A stretch of DNA of 64,000 bases from the NCBI RefSeq assembly GCF_020510625.1, contig NZ_CP075191.1, forward strand, positions 2,850,001 to 2,914,000, in the 5' to 3' direction. Position numbers and translations under genes: made by a program. The DNA is from Ferribacterium limneticum. GTDB taxonomy: Bacteria > Pseudomonadota > Gammaproteobacteria > Burkholderiales > Rhodocyclaceae. Within the stretch, counting starts at the first letter, position 1; every line of letters begins with the position of its first letter. Positions 52,698-61,125 of this stretch are shown piece by piece. The notes under the pieces are model-generated. The model made no database searches. It worked only from the letters and a program-made list of their open reading frames with translations, and was not told the DNA's origin.

Positions 52698-53858
52698 TTA
52701 AAAAGCATGCTTGATACCCATGGCAAAGCCATTGACGCCGGTACCGGAGAGCCCGGCCGAATTACCCATCGGGTTGATGGTGAAAGAGGCGTTACGATCG
52801 TTCTTGATATGGGCGTAGTCGGCATACAGCTCGGTCCGCTTGGACAGAGCGTAGCGACCACCGATTGCCCACTTGCTGGCATCGGCATCGCTCAGGGTCT
52901 TGTCCTTGACCTGGCCGTAGCTGACCAGCATTTTGGCCTTGCCGAACGGTACGGTAGCGCCGAGGAACCAGTTGCGGCGATCATATTCCTGGCCAGCCGC
53001 CAGTCCACCCAGATTCTGCAAACCGGCAGTGGTGGCGTCGAGATCGATATTGCCGCCAATCAGCGAGTTCTGCTGGCCCTTGATCACGTCGTAAACACCA
53101 CCGATCTTGACGAAGCCAAAATCGTAGGAAACGCCACCGGTAGCCACATACAGACGGCTATCCGACAGACCTGCCGCCTTGGTGGTTTCGTAGTCCAGAT
53201 CGACGCTCAAGGGGCCATTGGCGTAGATCAGGTTGACAGAGAACAGGCGGTCATCGGCGTTACTGCTGCCAGTGATGGCGCTGACACCGTTAGTATGAAC
53301 GCCTTGCAGGCTGCCTTCGTTACCCTGGGTATTGGTGGCCGTCGCCAGAATCAGCGTAAAGCCGTTCCAGGCCGGTGAGATGTAGGCGATGGCGTTGGCC
53401 GCACGGTCGTACTGGGTGGTCATCGAGGCGAAGTTGCCGACCGAGTAGTTGGTGAACGGGTTGTACTTGCCATAAATACCGTAGCGCAGGCCGTCGAGAT
53501 AACCGGCAACGACGGTACCGAAACCACCGGTCAGGCCAACGTAAGAGTGCCCCGCCTGGTTCAGGCCACCGCCAGTGTCGGGATTGAAACGATACTGAAT
53601 ATCGAACAGCGCCTTGAGGCCATTTCCGAGATCTTCGACACCTTTGAAGCCGAGGTGGCTGAAAGAGGCGGCTTGGCCGATGAAATTGCGAGCCTGGTTG
53701 GTCGTGCCCACGTTGCCGCTGGCCGGCACAGCACCGTTGCTGCCGCTGGTAGTCATCCAGCCCATGTCGATGTTGCCGTAGATGGTCACGTTGGATTGGG
53801 CAAAGGCAGCGCCGGAGGTGGCGGCGGCGATAGCCAGGGCGATAATTTTCTTCTGCAT
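52698..53858 (-). CDS. General porin (Gram-negative porin family)
   Basis: 386 aa from ATG 53858 with a GGAGA site. Signal peptide KKIIALAIAAATSGAAFAQ, then a porin of the betaproteobacterial OmpC-like type: SNVTIYGNIDMGWMTT, ARNFIGQAASFSHLGFKGVEDLGNGL and a C-terminal GFAMGIKHAF with the terminal aromatic residue needed for insertion. The product probably forms trimeric pores for small solutes. A long untranslated stretch lies upstream. Confidence 0.93.
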   Translation of the reverse strand: MQKKIIALAIAAATSGAAFAQSNVTIYGNIDMGWMTTSGSNGAVPASGNVGTTNQARNFIGQAASFSHLGFKGVEDLGNGLKALFDIQYRFNPDTGGGLNQAGHSYVGLTGGFGTVVAGYLDGLRYGIYGKYNPFTNYSVGNFASMTTQYDRAANAIAYISPAWNGFTLILATATNTQGNEGSLQGVHTNGVSAITGSSNADDRLFSVNLIYANGPLSVDLDYETTKAAGLSDSRLYVATGGVSYDFGFVKIGGVYDVIKGQQNSLIGGNIDLDATTAGLQNLGGLAAGQEYDRRNWFLGATVPFGKAKMLVSYGQVKDKTLSDADASKWAIGGRYALSKRTELYADYAHIKNDRNASFTINPMGNSAGLSGTGVNGFAMGIKHAF

Positions 53859-54189
53859 GAATAGTCTCCAGATATTTATACCGAAATACGCCCAACCCCC
53901 TCGGGCACGGCGACTTCCCCCCAAGCACCGCAAGCGGCGGCAGCAAGGATGCACCTTCATTGCGAAGCTCATGCCAGGATGAGGAAACACATCACCAATC
54001 AGATTAACCAATTGATAGCAATAGGTTTTACAGATAATCGACCGAAACACCCAAAAAGAATTCTGAACAACCGCATGCTCATTATTTGGACAGCAGGTGA
54101 TTTACTGCCCCAAAAAACAACACCCAAAACGGTGGACAAAAAAAGCCCGGCACGCGGCCGGGCAAGTTGAGACACGAGGCAATTCAGAA
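53859..54189. other. Porin upstream region and receptor terminator
   Basis: About 330 bases without a gene. It holds the untranslated leader and promoter of the porin (minus strand) and, at its right end, the terminator and target-site duplication described separately. An AT-rich stretch around 53995-54075 is the likely promoter zone, but no single -35/-10 pair stands out. Confidence 0.5.
54138..54163 (-). terminator. Terminator now cut off from its receptor gene
   Basis: Minus strand GCCCGGCCGCGTGCCGGGC followed by a T-run. If the IS1595-family element and one target duplication are removed, it would lie about 25 bases after the stop codon of the TonB receptor gene at 55240, so it is that gene's original terminator. 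Confidence 0.8.
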
Positions 54190-55237
54190 CCTGATTAGCA
54201 ACAATCGTCAGCCAGTCTCACTTGGTGAGACTGAGCACCCGTAGAGTGATTGCCATCGGACAACGAGAGGTGGCGATCATGGCGATGAACAGAATCCAAT
54301 TTCAACCGGGGTTGTCGATGCCGGAATTTCTCAAAGACTACGGTACCGAGGCGCAATGCGAACAAGCGCTCGAAGCGGTACGCTGGCCTGAAGGATTTCG
54401 CTGCCCGCGCTGCGCAGCTACGGGGCACTATGTACTGCGGGATGGTACGCGCAAGGTCTTTCAGTGCAGCGCCTGCCGTCATCAGGCGTCACTGATTGCC
54501 GGAACGGTGTTTCAGGGCACCAAGCTGCCCCTGAGCACTTGGTTCCTGGCGATCTACCTGATCAGCCAAGCCAAGACCGGCCTGTCGGCGCTGGCCTTGA
54601 GGCGCCAACTGGGCGTCAGTTACCCCACGGCCTGGCTGATTCACCACAAACTGATGCAGGCCATGGGCGACCGGGAGGCGCGCTATGCGCTGGAAGGCAA
54701 AGTCCAGGTCGATGATGCCTATCTGGGTGGCGAGCGCACGGGTGGCAAGGTCGGGCGGGGCTCCGAAAACAAGGTCGCCTTTGTCGCTGCCGTCTCCCTG
54801 ACGGATGAGGGCCGCCCGCTGCGGGTGCGACTCACCCCGGTGCCGGGTTTTACTCTAAAGGCAGTGGCCGCCTGGGCCAAGGAGCACCTGGCCTCGGGAA
54901 GTACGGTGCTCTCCGATGGCTTGGCCTGCTTTGCTGCGGTTGCCGAGGCCGGCTGCACGCATCGCCCGACAGTCATGGCTGGACGTAAGCCGAGGGAGGT
55001 TCCCGCATTCAAGTGGGTCAACACCGTGCTCGGCAATCTCAAGACTAGCTTATCGGGTTGCTACCATGCCTTCGACTTCCAAAAGTACGCGGCGCGCTAC
55101 CTCACCGCCTTCTGCTACCGCTTCAATCGGCGTTTCGACCTGCTTACGCTTAACCAGCGTCTCTTGGTCGCCGCGGCCGGTTCAGCGCCCCACCCGCTTC
55201 GCTTGATTCGGTTGGCTGACGTTCGTTGCTAATCAGG
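54190..55237 (+). mobile_element. IS1595-family insertion sequence (1048 bp)
   Basis: Complete IS with terminal inverted repeats (left CCTGATTAGCAAC...GTCAGCCA, right mirrored GTTGCTAATCAGG) and an 8-bp target duplication ATTCAGAA at 54182-54189 and 55238-55245. It carries one transposase gene. The 8-bp duplication and the transposase type identify the IS1595 family. The duplication is perfect, which suggests a fairly recent insertion. It lies three bases after the stop codon of the TonB receptor gene. Confidence 0.92.
54279..55232 (+). CDS. IS1595-family transposase
   Basis: 317 aa from ATG 54279 (GAGAGG upstream). N-terminal zinc ribbon (CPRCAATGHY, then CSACRHQ), followed by a DDE-type catalytic domain: VQVDDAYLGGERTGGK, then LSDGLACFAAV and the FKWVNTVLGNLKTSLSGCYHAF region with Asn/Lys-His, as in ISXO2-like transposases. 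The reading frame is intact, so the element may still be active. Confidence 0.93.
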   Translation: MAMNRIQFQPGLSMPEFLKDYGTEAQCEQALEAVRWPEGFRCPRCAATGHYVLRDGTRKVFQCSACRHQASLIAGTVFQGTKLPLSTWFLAIYLISQAKTGLSALALRRQLGVSYPTAWLIHHKLMQAMGDREARYALEGKVQVDDAYLGGERTGGKVGRGSENKVAFVAAVSLTDEGRPLRVRLTPVPGFTLKAVAAWAKEHLASGSTVLSDGLACFAAVAEAGCTHRPTVMAGRKPREVPAFKWVNTVLGNLKTSLSGCYHAFDFQKYAARYLTAFCYRFNRRFDLLTLNQRLLVAAAGSAPHPLRLIRLADVRC

Positions 55238-55239
55238 AT

Positions 55240-57432
55240 TCAGAATGTGTAGCGGGCACTGACCCCGGCCAGCCAGGTACGGCCCGGTGCTGATTCATAG
55301 AAGCGGCCGTTGCTATCGCCGACAATGACCGAACCGACGTACTGGCGGTCGAAAATATTGTCGAAGCGCAGGAAACCGCGCAGGCTGAGCGGGCCGTACT
55401 TGCGATCGACGCCGAAGCGGAGATTGGCGACGGCATAGCCCGGCGCAGCCTGCCGTTGGTTGGTATCCTCGACGTAAACCTTGTCGCGAACGATGCCTTC
55501 GACCGCGGCATGGAAGCCGCTTGGCTTGTGCTTCCAGGCGATTTCGCCGAACAGGTTGTGGGCGGCGACACCGGGCAAGCGGCTGCCGGCCGAAACGGTT
55601 TTGGTCGCCGGATTTGGGGGAGCGCTCGTAAATCGGAAGCTCTCGTCGTAATAGGCATTCAGGTAGGTGTAGGCCAATCGGCTGCTCAGCCCCTCGCTCC
55701 AACGGCTGTCGAGCGCCAGCTCCACGCCCTGTCGCTCGGTCTTGCCGGCATTCTGATAGGCCGTCCGACCGCCGCTGCTGGACAGCACGACCAGTTCATC
55801 CTGCGTCTTGACCTCGAACAAGGCGATGTCGAGGCGGCTGTTGCCGAGCATGGCCTTGGCGCCGATTTCGTAATGCGTACTGGTCGCCGGCTTGAGCGAG
55901 AAGTTGAAGGAGCCGCCGCCGCTCGAATAGAACATTTCGTTGAAAGTCGGCGCCTCGAAGCCACGTGCCACGCTGGCATAGACGTTGAGTGCATCGGTCA
56001 CACGAAACATGGCGGCAACGGTCGGCGTGGTCTTTTCGTAAGTCACGCTACCGCTATCATCACCATTTGCTCCATCGAAATAGCGATCATCGACCTTGAA
56101 GGCGACGCGACTGTGGCGCAGGCCGCCACTGAAGGTCCACCGTTCGCCCTGCCATTCGGCCTGAGCATATTGATCGAAGCTGCTGACGCGGTCTTGCTCA
56201 TTGCGGCGCAACTTCCCCATGAGGCCACAGAGGTTGGCGGTGCAGTTGGCCGGCGAGCCGCTCCCGACAAAGTTTTCGTAGCCTTGACGATCATCGGTGG
56301 CCTGTTCGTAATCGAAACCGACCGTGGTAGTCAGGCGGCCGCCGGCCAGACCGAAACGCCCCGTCCACCGGCCGGCAAGACCGGCAAAGTCGCGGTCGAA
56401 ATCAACAACACCTCCCGACTGCTTTACTGAAAACTTTTGTGTGCTGATCGGAATGGACTGATATTGCGTCGTTGTGCGCTGTCCGGCATAGGCCGAGACC
56501 AGCACAGAGTGATCGCCGAAACGGTGTTCATAACTAATGCCGCCCTGCGTATGGTCGATGCTCTTGCGCGTATTGTAGGTTAGCGCCGGATAGATATTCG
56601 TCGGGCCAATTGCTGGATTCGACTCGAATCCGACACCACGCGGATTGCCCTTGAATTCGTCCCATGCCAGCCCTTGTGGGTCCTGCGCATCCTGCCGGAA
56701 GGTGTTGGCAATCAGGGTCAGCTTGCCATCCTGGCTTGGCCGGAAGGTCAGCTTGGCCATGGTCTGGTCTCGCTCGGCGGCGCTGTGCTCGCGGTAGCCG
56801 TCGGTGGCGAAGCGCGAAGCATCGATGACGTAACCTACACCGCCGACCTCGCCCTGGGCGCTGATATCACTTTTCCAGGTGCCGTAGCTGCCGGCTGAAA
56901 AGCTGCCCTCGACGCTCGGCGCGCCCTTGCCATCCGGCGTGAACATCTGGATCACGCCGCCGGCATGGTTGCCGTAGATCGCCGACATCGGCCCGCGCAT
57001 GACTTCGATGCGCTCGGCGCGGTCGAGATTGAAGGTGGCGGCCTGCCCCTGCCCGTCCGGCATGGAGGCTGGAATGCCGTCGCTGACCAGCCGGATGCCG
57101 CGCACGCCAAAGGCCGAGCGGGCGCCGAAGCCACGTGAGGAAATCTGCAGATCCTGCGCGTAGTTCTGGCGATTCTGCACCGTGATGCCGGGCACCGAGG
57201 CGAGTGCCTCGGAAACATTGACCCGCGCCTGATCGGCGCCGATTCTGGCGGCATCGACGACATCGACTGCCGCGGGCAGATCGAAGCTGTTATGTTCGAT
57301 GCGGCTGCCGGTAACGACCACCGAATCCAGCGTCAGCGCAGCATCGGCCATGGCAAGGCAAGGAAAAACTGCGGCCAGCAGGCTGACAAGATGGCAAGGC
57401 CGGGCAAGTCGGGAAGGAAGGTGGTTTGTCAT
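55240..57432 (-). CDS. TonB-dependent outer-membrane receptor
   Basis: 730 aa with a signal peptide ending near FPCLAMADAALT. TonB box near LDSVVVTGS, plug motifs VNVSEALASVPGITVQNRQNY, ISSRGFGARSAFGVRGIRL and IEVMRGPMSAIYGNHAGGVIQM, then a barrel ending in SARYTF. Resembles COG1629 receptors, often for iron complexes, but the ligand cannot be assigned; copper is possible. No Fur box is seen upstream. The IS1595 element sits right behind the stop codon (TGA in the target duplication). Confidence 0.9.
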   Translation of the reverse strand: MTNHLPSRLARPCHLVSLLAAVFPCLAMADAALTLDSVVVTGSRIEHNSFDLPAAVDVVDAARIGADQARVNVSEALASVPGITVQNRQNYAQDLQISSRGFGARSAFGVRGIRLVSDGIPASMPDGQGQAATFNLDRAERIEVMRGPMSAIYGNHAGGVIQMFTPDGKGAPSVEGSFSAGSYGTWKSDISAQGEVGGVGYVIDASRFATDGYREHSAAERDQTMAKLTFRPSQDGKLTLIANTFRQDAQDPQGLAWDEFKGNPRGVGFESNPAIGPTNIYPALTYNTRKSIDHTQGGISYEHRFGDHSVLVSAYAGQRTTTQYQSIPISTQKFSVKQSGGVVDFDRDFAGLAGRWTGRFGLAGGRLTTTVGFDYEQATDDRQGYENFVGSGSPANCTANLCGLMGKLRRNEQDRVSSFDQYAQAEWQGERWTFSGGLRHSRVAFKVDDRYFDGANGDDSGSVTYEKTTPTVAAMFRVTDALNVYASVARGFEAPTFNEMFYSSGGGSFNFSLKPATSTHYEIGAKAMLGNSRLDIALFEVKTQDELVVLSSSGGRTAYQNAGKTERQGVELALDSRWSEGLSSRLAYTYLNAYYDESFRFTSAPPNPATKTVSAGSRLPGVAAHNLFGEIAWKHKPSGFHAAVEGIVRDKVYVEDTNQRQAAPGYAVANLRFGVDRKYGPLSLRGFLRFDNIFDRQYVGSVIVGDSNGRFYESAPGRTWLAGVSARYTF

Positions 57433-57578
57433 TTTGTCTCCTGGATAAACGAGGCAACCCCTCAGCTGCCCTGGAGACCATTATTCAAAAACGCCGAGCC
57501 CGACACATCACGACAATCGCCCGAGTTGCCTACAGAAAATCATGAGAAGAGAACCGGCCAGCGGCGAGCCGAAAAAGC

Positions 57579-57607
57579 AAAAAGCCCACTCCGAAGAATG
57601 GGCCTTT
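57579..57607 (-). terminator. Terminator after tRNA-Gly
   Basis: Minus-strand hairpin AAGGCCCATTC...GAGTGGGCTTTTT (stem GCCCA/TGGGC), followed by a T-run, 45 bases after the tRNA-Gly 3' end. Marks the end of the Asn-Gly tRNA transcript. Confidence 0.75.
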
Positions 57608-57651
57608 TGGCAGCATCGACGACGATTAAGAATCGTCGCCAACGCGATGTC

Positions 57652-57727
57652 TGGAGCGGCAGAAGAGTCTCGAACTCTCGACCTCAACCTTGGCAAGGTT
57701 GCGCTCTACCAACTGAGCTACTGCCGC
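57652..57727 (-). tRNA. tRNA-Gly(GCC)
   Basis: 76 bases on the minus strand including an encoded CCA. The acceptor GCGGCAG pairs with CTGCCGC, the anticodon loop is TTGCCAA (anticodon GCC), and the T-loop TTCGAGA is present. Lies 4 bases after tRNA-Asn. Confidence 0.95.
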
Positions 57728-57731
57728 TTTT

Positions 57732-57807
57732 TGGCTCCCCGACCTGGGCTCGAACCAGGGACCTACGGATTAACAGTCCGGCGCTCTACCGACTGAGCTA
57801 TCGAGGA
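57732..57807 (-). tRNA. tRNA-Asn(GTT)
   Basis: 76 bases on the minus strand including an encoded CCA. Acceptor TCCTCGA pairs with TCGGGGA (one G-U), anticodon loop CTGTTAATC gives GTT, T-loop TTCGAGC. It is the first gene of the pair. Confidence 0.95.
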
Positions 57808-57817
57808 AAAGGCGCGC

Positions 57818-57845
57818 ATTATAAATCGCTCTCGCAGCTTTGCAA
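57818..57845 (-). promoter_or_regulatory. Promoter of the tRNA-Asn/tRNA-Gly unit
   Basis: -35 TTGCAA (57840-57845), 16-base spacer and perfect -10 TATAAT (57818-57823), followed by a GCGCGC discriminator. Same design as the rRNA promoter (1824-1851), consistent with stringent control. Confidence 0.8.
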
Positions 57846-57909
57846 GCCCCTTGGGCAAGCAAATTCAATCCAATTTGACCTGAGCCGGATCAGCCCCGTC
57901 AATTGCCGA

Positions 57910-58647
57910 CTAAGCCAGCTGGTGCGCTCTCAGCTTCGGCACGCTTGGAATGCAAATGCGCTTTCCATCGACGACGATCAGACCAAGGGCACTCAGGTCG
58001 TGCAGGATGCGCGAGAAATGCTCCTGGGTAAGATTGAGACGTGAGGCAATCACCCCTTTATTGGCTGACAGCTCAAGCACCACGTTGTCATCTTTTTGCT
58101 GTGGCTCGACCAGTTCGTGCATCAGGTAGCCAATGACCCGCTGCGTGCCGGAATGCAATGAATAGGCTTCGACATCGATCATCAGCTGGTGCAGGCGCAT
58201 GGCCATGCCGGCCAGCATTTTTCTGACAAAGGCGTGGTCGTTTTCCAGCTCTTCGTAGATGGCTGTCTTTGAAATATGCAGGACCAGCGAATCACTCAGT
58301 GCCTGGGCGAAGACGAAATAAGGCTTCTCCATGAACATGATGGCCTCACCGAAACTCTGCCCCGGCTGAATGATCTCAACCACCTTCTCGGTTCCCTGGA
58401 CGGACGAGAGCGCCAGCTTCATCTGCCCATAAACCAGCACATGAAATCCGGTCGATGGATCGCCCCGGCGGAACAGGGTCTCGCCCTTGCTGACGCGCAT
58501 TTCACGGGTGCTTTTTGCCAATCTGGCAAGCTCATCCGCGGAAAGACCTTCGAACAGGGGAATACGACTTAAAAGACTGACAATTTGCACCGGCTGATAA
58601 TCCCGCACGCTCTCTCCTTTCAAGGAACTCTGGTTATCGACATCCAT
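57910..58647 (-). CDS. Crp/Fnr family regulator without Fe-S cysteines (Dnr-like)
   Basis: 245 aa from ATG 58647, chosen because GGAG lies nine bases upstream; an earlier ATG at 58683 falls inside an FNR-type box. cNMP-like domain (LSRIPLFEGLSADELARLA, TLFRRGDPSTGFHVLVYGQMKLAL, GQSFGEAIMFMEK) and C-terminal HTH (LSANKGVIASRLNLTQEHFSRILHDL). No N-terminal cysteine cluster, so it is closer to Dnr/NnrR-type nitric oxide regulators than to FNR. The target genes are not in view. Confidence 0.85.
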   Translation of the reverse strand: MDVDNQSSLKGESVRDYQPVQIVSLLSRIPLFEGLSADELARLAKSTREMRVSKGETLFRRGDPSTGFHVLVYGQMKLALSSVQGTEKVVEIIQPGQSFGEAIMFMEKPYFVFAQALSDSLVLHISKTAIYEELENDHAFVRKMLAGMAMRLHQLMIDVEAYSLHSGTQRVIGYLMHELVEPQQKDDNVVLELSANKGVIASRLNLTQEHFSRILHDLSALGLIVVDGKRICIPSVPKLRAHQLA

Positions 58648-58676
58648 CAGGCATGACTCCGAAAACATTGTGTATT

Positions 58677-58690
58677 TTGACATGAATCAA
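58677..58690. promoter_or_regulatory. FNR/DNR-type box overlapping the regulator's 5' region
   Basis: On the minus strand TTGATTCATGTCAA, one mismatch to TTGATNNNNATCAA and equal to the DNR variant (GTCAA). It lies 30 bases before the chosen start at 58647 of the Crp/Fnr gene. At this distance it would more likely repress than activate. Confidence 0.65.
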
Positions 58691-58748
58691 ATCAAGCCGC
58701 TGCGGAGAAGATGCTTCAGACGTTCACTTGCGAGGAGAGTCGAGCCGT

Positions 58749-59225
58749 TCAGCCTTTGGCGATTTTCCAGCCGGGATGCTGGAAGTACTTTCCATACGAT
58801 TTCAGGGCTTCAAGCACCCGCACGGCGCCATCATGGCGCGCCTGTGCCGACTTGCCTTCCATGATCTCGGCCCCGGCCATCAGGTCGGCGATGATCAGGT
58901 GCAGCATGGCGTCGGCTTCCGGCGCCAGCTTGCACTGCTCTATCGCCGAACCCACCTTGGCGCTGACCGTTGCCGCCAGGGCCTGATAGTCGCCGTTACT
59001 GAACTGATCCTTGTGGATCGCCGGCAAGGCCTTGGCCATGGCTTGATTGATCTCGTTCATGCTCTGCCGCAAAGGCGCGTCGGTCGCCCATTTCTTCCCG
59101 GCATTGAGCTGAAGTTTTGTCGGCTCGGCAGCGCCATGGTGGTGATGGTGCGCGTCAGCAGCCCGAACGTTCGAAGAAGCGGCCAAAACGAGGGCGACGA
59201 GAAGAACAGAAAGTCTGGTTTTCAT
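58749..59225 (-). CDS. Exported His-rich helical protein
   Basis: 158 aa with a signal peptide (LSVLLVALVLAASSNVRAAD). The mature N-terminus has ADAHHHHHGAAE, five adjacent histidines that could bind metal. The rest is helical (SMNEINQAMAKALPAIHKD, LAPEADAMLHLIIADLMAGAEIM) with one Cys (EQCKL). It resembles small periplasmic four-helix proteins found near Dnr/nitric oxide genes, but I cannot assign a family. It lies upstream of the Crp/Fnr gene on the same strand. Confidence 0.75.
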   Translation of the reverse strand: MKTRLSVLLVALVLAASSNVRAADAHHHHHGAAEPTKLQLNAGKKWATDAPLRQSMNEINQAMAKALPAIHKDQFSNGDYQALAATVSAKVGSAIEQCKLAPEADAMLHLIIADLMAGAEIMEGKSAQARHDGAVRVLEALKSYGKYFQHPGWKIAKG

Positions 59226-59368
59226 TGCGTTTCCTTGAGTGCGTTGGAGAATACCCGAGCAGTTTAGTCGGCTAATCTTAACGAATGCTTAATGGACAGC
59301 ATGCCGCCCGGCGAGCGCTCACCGGGATGTTCCTCCGGCCGTCGCCGTGCTCGCCGTCAGGCCGGCGC

Positions 59369-60016
59369 TTAGCCGCGTTCGGCCAGCACCTGGCGGATTG
59401 CACCGGCCAGTATCGACGGATCTTCAGCCCCGACGACAACCATTTTCCGGTCGACAATGAAGGTTGGCACCATCGAAATGCCTGCTGCTCGCACTTCTGC
59501 CTCCATCGCCCGCACGGTATCGGCGTCTTCGTTTGAGGCCAGATAATCGGCGACCATTGCGGCCGGATAGCCGCATTCCTCGGCAAGGCTGACCAGGAGC
59601 GCAGTGTCACCGACCGCCTCACCGCGCTGGAATTGAGCAACGAACAGGCGCTCGACCAGCCGTTCGGCCTCGCCGCGCTGCTGCGCCCAGTGGATCAGGC
59701 GGTGCGCCTGCAGGGTGTTGGCGCGTCGCGTTATTTTTTCGAAGGCGTATTCCAGACCATAGGGCCGCCCGGCAGCCCTGACCCGCTCGAACAGCGCTTC
59801 GACCGGTGCCCGGCCGCCAAATTTCTTTTCCAGAAACGGCAGGTAGGGCTCCCCCTCGGGCGGCGTGTCCGGGTTGAGGAAAAACGGCCGCCAGCGCTTC
59901 TGGCAGGAAAAATCGGGGATTTCCTGGCGTACCTGGGCAATCGCCAGGTCCAGTCGGCGCAGGCCGATGAAGCACCAGGGACAAACGATGTCGGAAACGA
60001 TCTCGATGGCAAGCAT
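59369..60016 (-). CDS. DsbA-family (FrnE-like) oxidoreductase
   Basis: 215 aa from ATG 60016; the longer upstream frame is rejected as it overlaps the FUSC gene. Thioredoxin fold of the DsbA/FrnE type: IVSDIVCPWCFIGLRRL with the CPWC active site near residue 12, then the cis-Pro region SMVPTFIVDRKMVVVGA. No signal peptide, so it acts in the cytoplasm. FrnE-type proteins are usually 2-hydroxychromene isomerase-like or protein disulfide isomerases; substrate unknown. Five bases after the FUSC gene in one unit. Confidence 0.9.
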   Translation of the reverse strand: MLAIEIVSDIVCPWCFIGLRRLDLAIAQVRQEIPDFSCQKRWRPFFLNPDTPPEGEPYLPFLEKKFGGRAPVEALFERVRAAGRPYGLEYAFEKITRRANTLQAHRLIHWAQQRGEAERLVERLFVAQFQRGEAVGDTALLVSLAEECGYPAAMVADYLASNEDADTVRAMEAEVRAAGISMVPTFIVDRKMVVVGAEDPSILAGAIRQVLAERG

Positions 60017-60021
60017 GCTGA

Positions 60022-61125
60022 TTAGACTCCTTGTTTCAGTAGGCGGGATGGCACCAGGCGTCGAATCTGGCGGCCAACGACAGCACGGAATCCTGGGCTG
60101 TGCAGGCAAACGCCCCCGACCAGGCCGACCAGACAACCAAGCACCGTGTCGAAAAATCGGGCCTGAATCAGGGCGTTTGGCGAGGCATGACCGAGCGTGG
60201 TCGCTTCAACCAGCAGAATGGTCATCGGCGTTATGAAAATGGCGGCCAACGCGTAGTGACGGACGATCAGGACCTCGATCAGGAAGGCAAGCCCGATCAT
60301 GACGAAAGAGATGCTCCATTTGTCGAGCGGCAGGCTCAACAAGGCCCATGACAGCAAAAGTCCGATACAGGTACCGATCACCCGCTGCAACTGCTTGTTC
60401 CAGACCGCGCGCAGGGACATCCCCTGAATCACGGCCAGACAGCTTACCGGCACCCAGTACGCCTGCTCCAATTGAAGCGCCTGGGCTAGCGCCAGGGAGA
60501 TGCCGACGAAAGCACCGATAACGATCGAATCGAAGACGACATAATCAAAAGTCGGCGGCGGCAACGGCGTCACCGGTTTGGGCGGCACCCGGCGCAGCAT
60601 GAAGACGCTGTAGAAAAACGCGATCAGGCAGGCTAGCAGGCTACCCATGGTCAGCAGCCCGACCTTGAGTGGAATCTGCATGACTTCGCCGGGCGAATTG
60701 GCACCGATAGACGCAGCCATGATGAAGAAAAGGCTCCCGGGCGGCCCCAGGTTGTAATACCGACAGACCATCGTGACCAGAATGGCGGTAAACGTCAGCA
60801 CCAGCATCATCACTGGCGGAAAGAAGTGGCTCATTACCCCGAGGGCGTAGCTGGCGATCATGGCAAAGGCGCAGGCCATCAGCGACACCATGCGGTGATA
60901 CATCGGGGTTTCGGGCAGGTAGAGAAAGACCAGCCCCCCCAGCGAAGAGATCAGGCCATAGTCCATATGGTCGAAATAGGCGCCGACCATCAGCGGCAAC
61001 CCGGAGGCCAAGGCCGCCGCAAAGGGCATTTGCCAGCGCCGGTCACTGACGTTGATGGTGGTCAGATGCTGCAATTCGGCTTGCACCAGCAGCTTCAATC
61101 TTGCCCAATAGGATGAGCGCGTCAT
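60022..61125 (-). CDS. FUSC family membrane protein
   Basis: 367 aa with about ten hydrophobic segments in two blocks (residues 30-180 and 200-340), as in the FUSC/aromatic acid exporter family (AaeB and YccS relatives). Motifs: FAAALASGLPLMVGAYFDH and AYWVPVSCLAVIQGMSLRAVWNKQLQRVIGT, the YccS/FUSC signature. Probably an exporter of aromatic or organic acids. The ligand is unknown. First gene of the unit with the DsbA-like protein. Confidence 0.88.
   Translation of the reverse strand: MTRSSYWARLKLLVQAELQHLTTINVSDRRWQMPFAAALASGLPLMVGAYFDHMDYGLISSLGGLVFLYLPETPMYHRMVSLMACAFAMIASYALGVMSHFFPPVMMLVLTFTAILVTMVCRYYNLGPPGSLFFIMAASIGANSPGEVMQIPLKVGLLTMGSLLACLIAFFYSVFMLRRVPPKPVTPLPPPTFDYVVFDSIVIGAFVGISLALAQALQLEQAYWVPVSCLAVIQGMSLRAVWNKQLQRVIGTCIGLLLSWALLSLPLDKWSISFVMIGLAFLIEVLIVRHYALAAIFITPMTILLVEATTLGHASPNALIQARFFDTVLGCLVGLVGGVCLHSPGFRAVVGRQIRRLVPSRLLKQGV

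Noticed and set aside
55456..56430. 324-codon plus-strand ORF within the TonB receptor gene
   Set aside because: Antisense shadow of a clearly coding receptor.
57292..58044. 250-codon plus-strand ORF over the tRNA pair
   Set aside because: It runs across two tRNA genes and parts of two antisense genes, so it is not real coding sequence.
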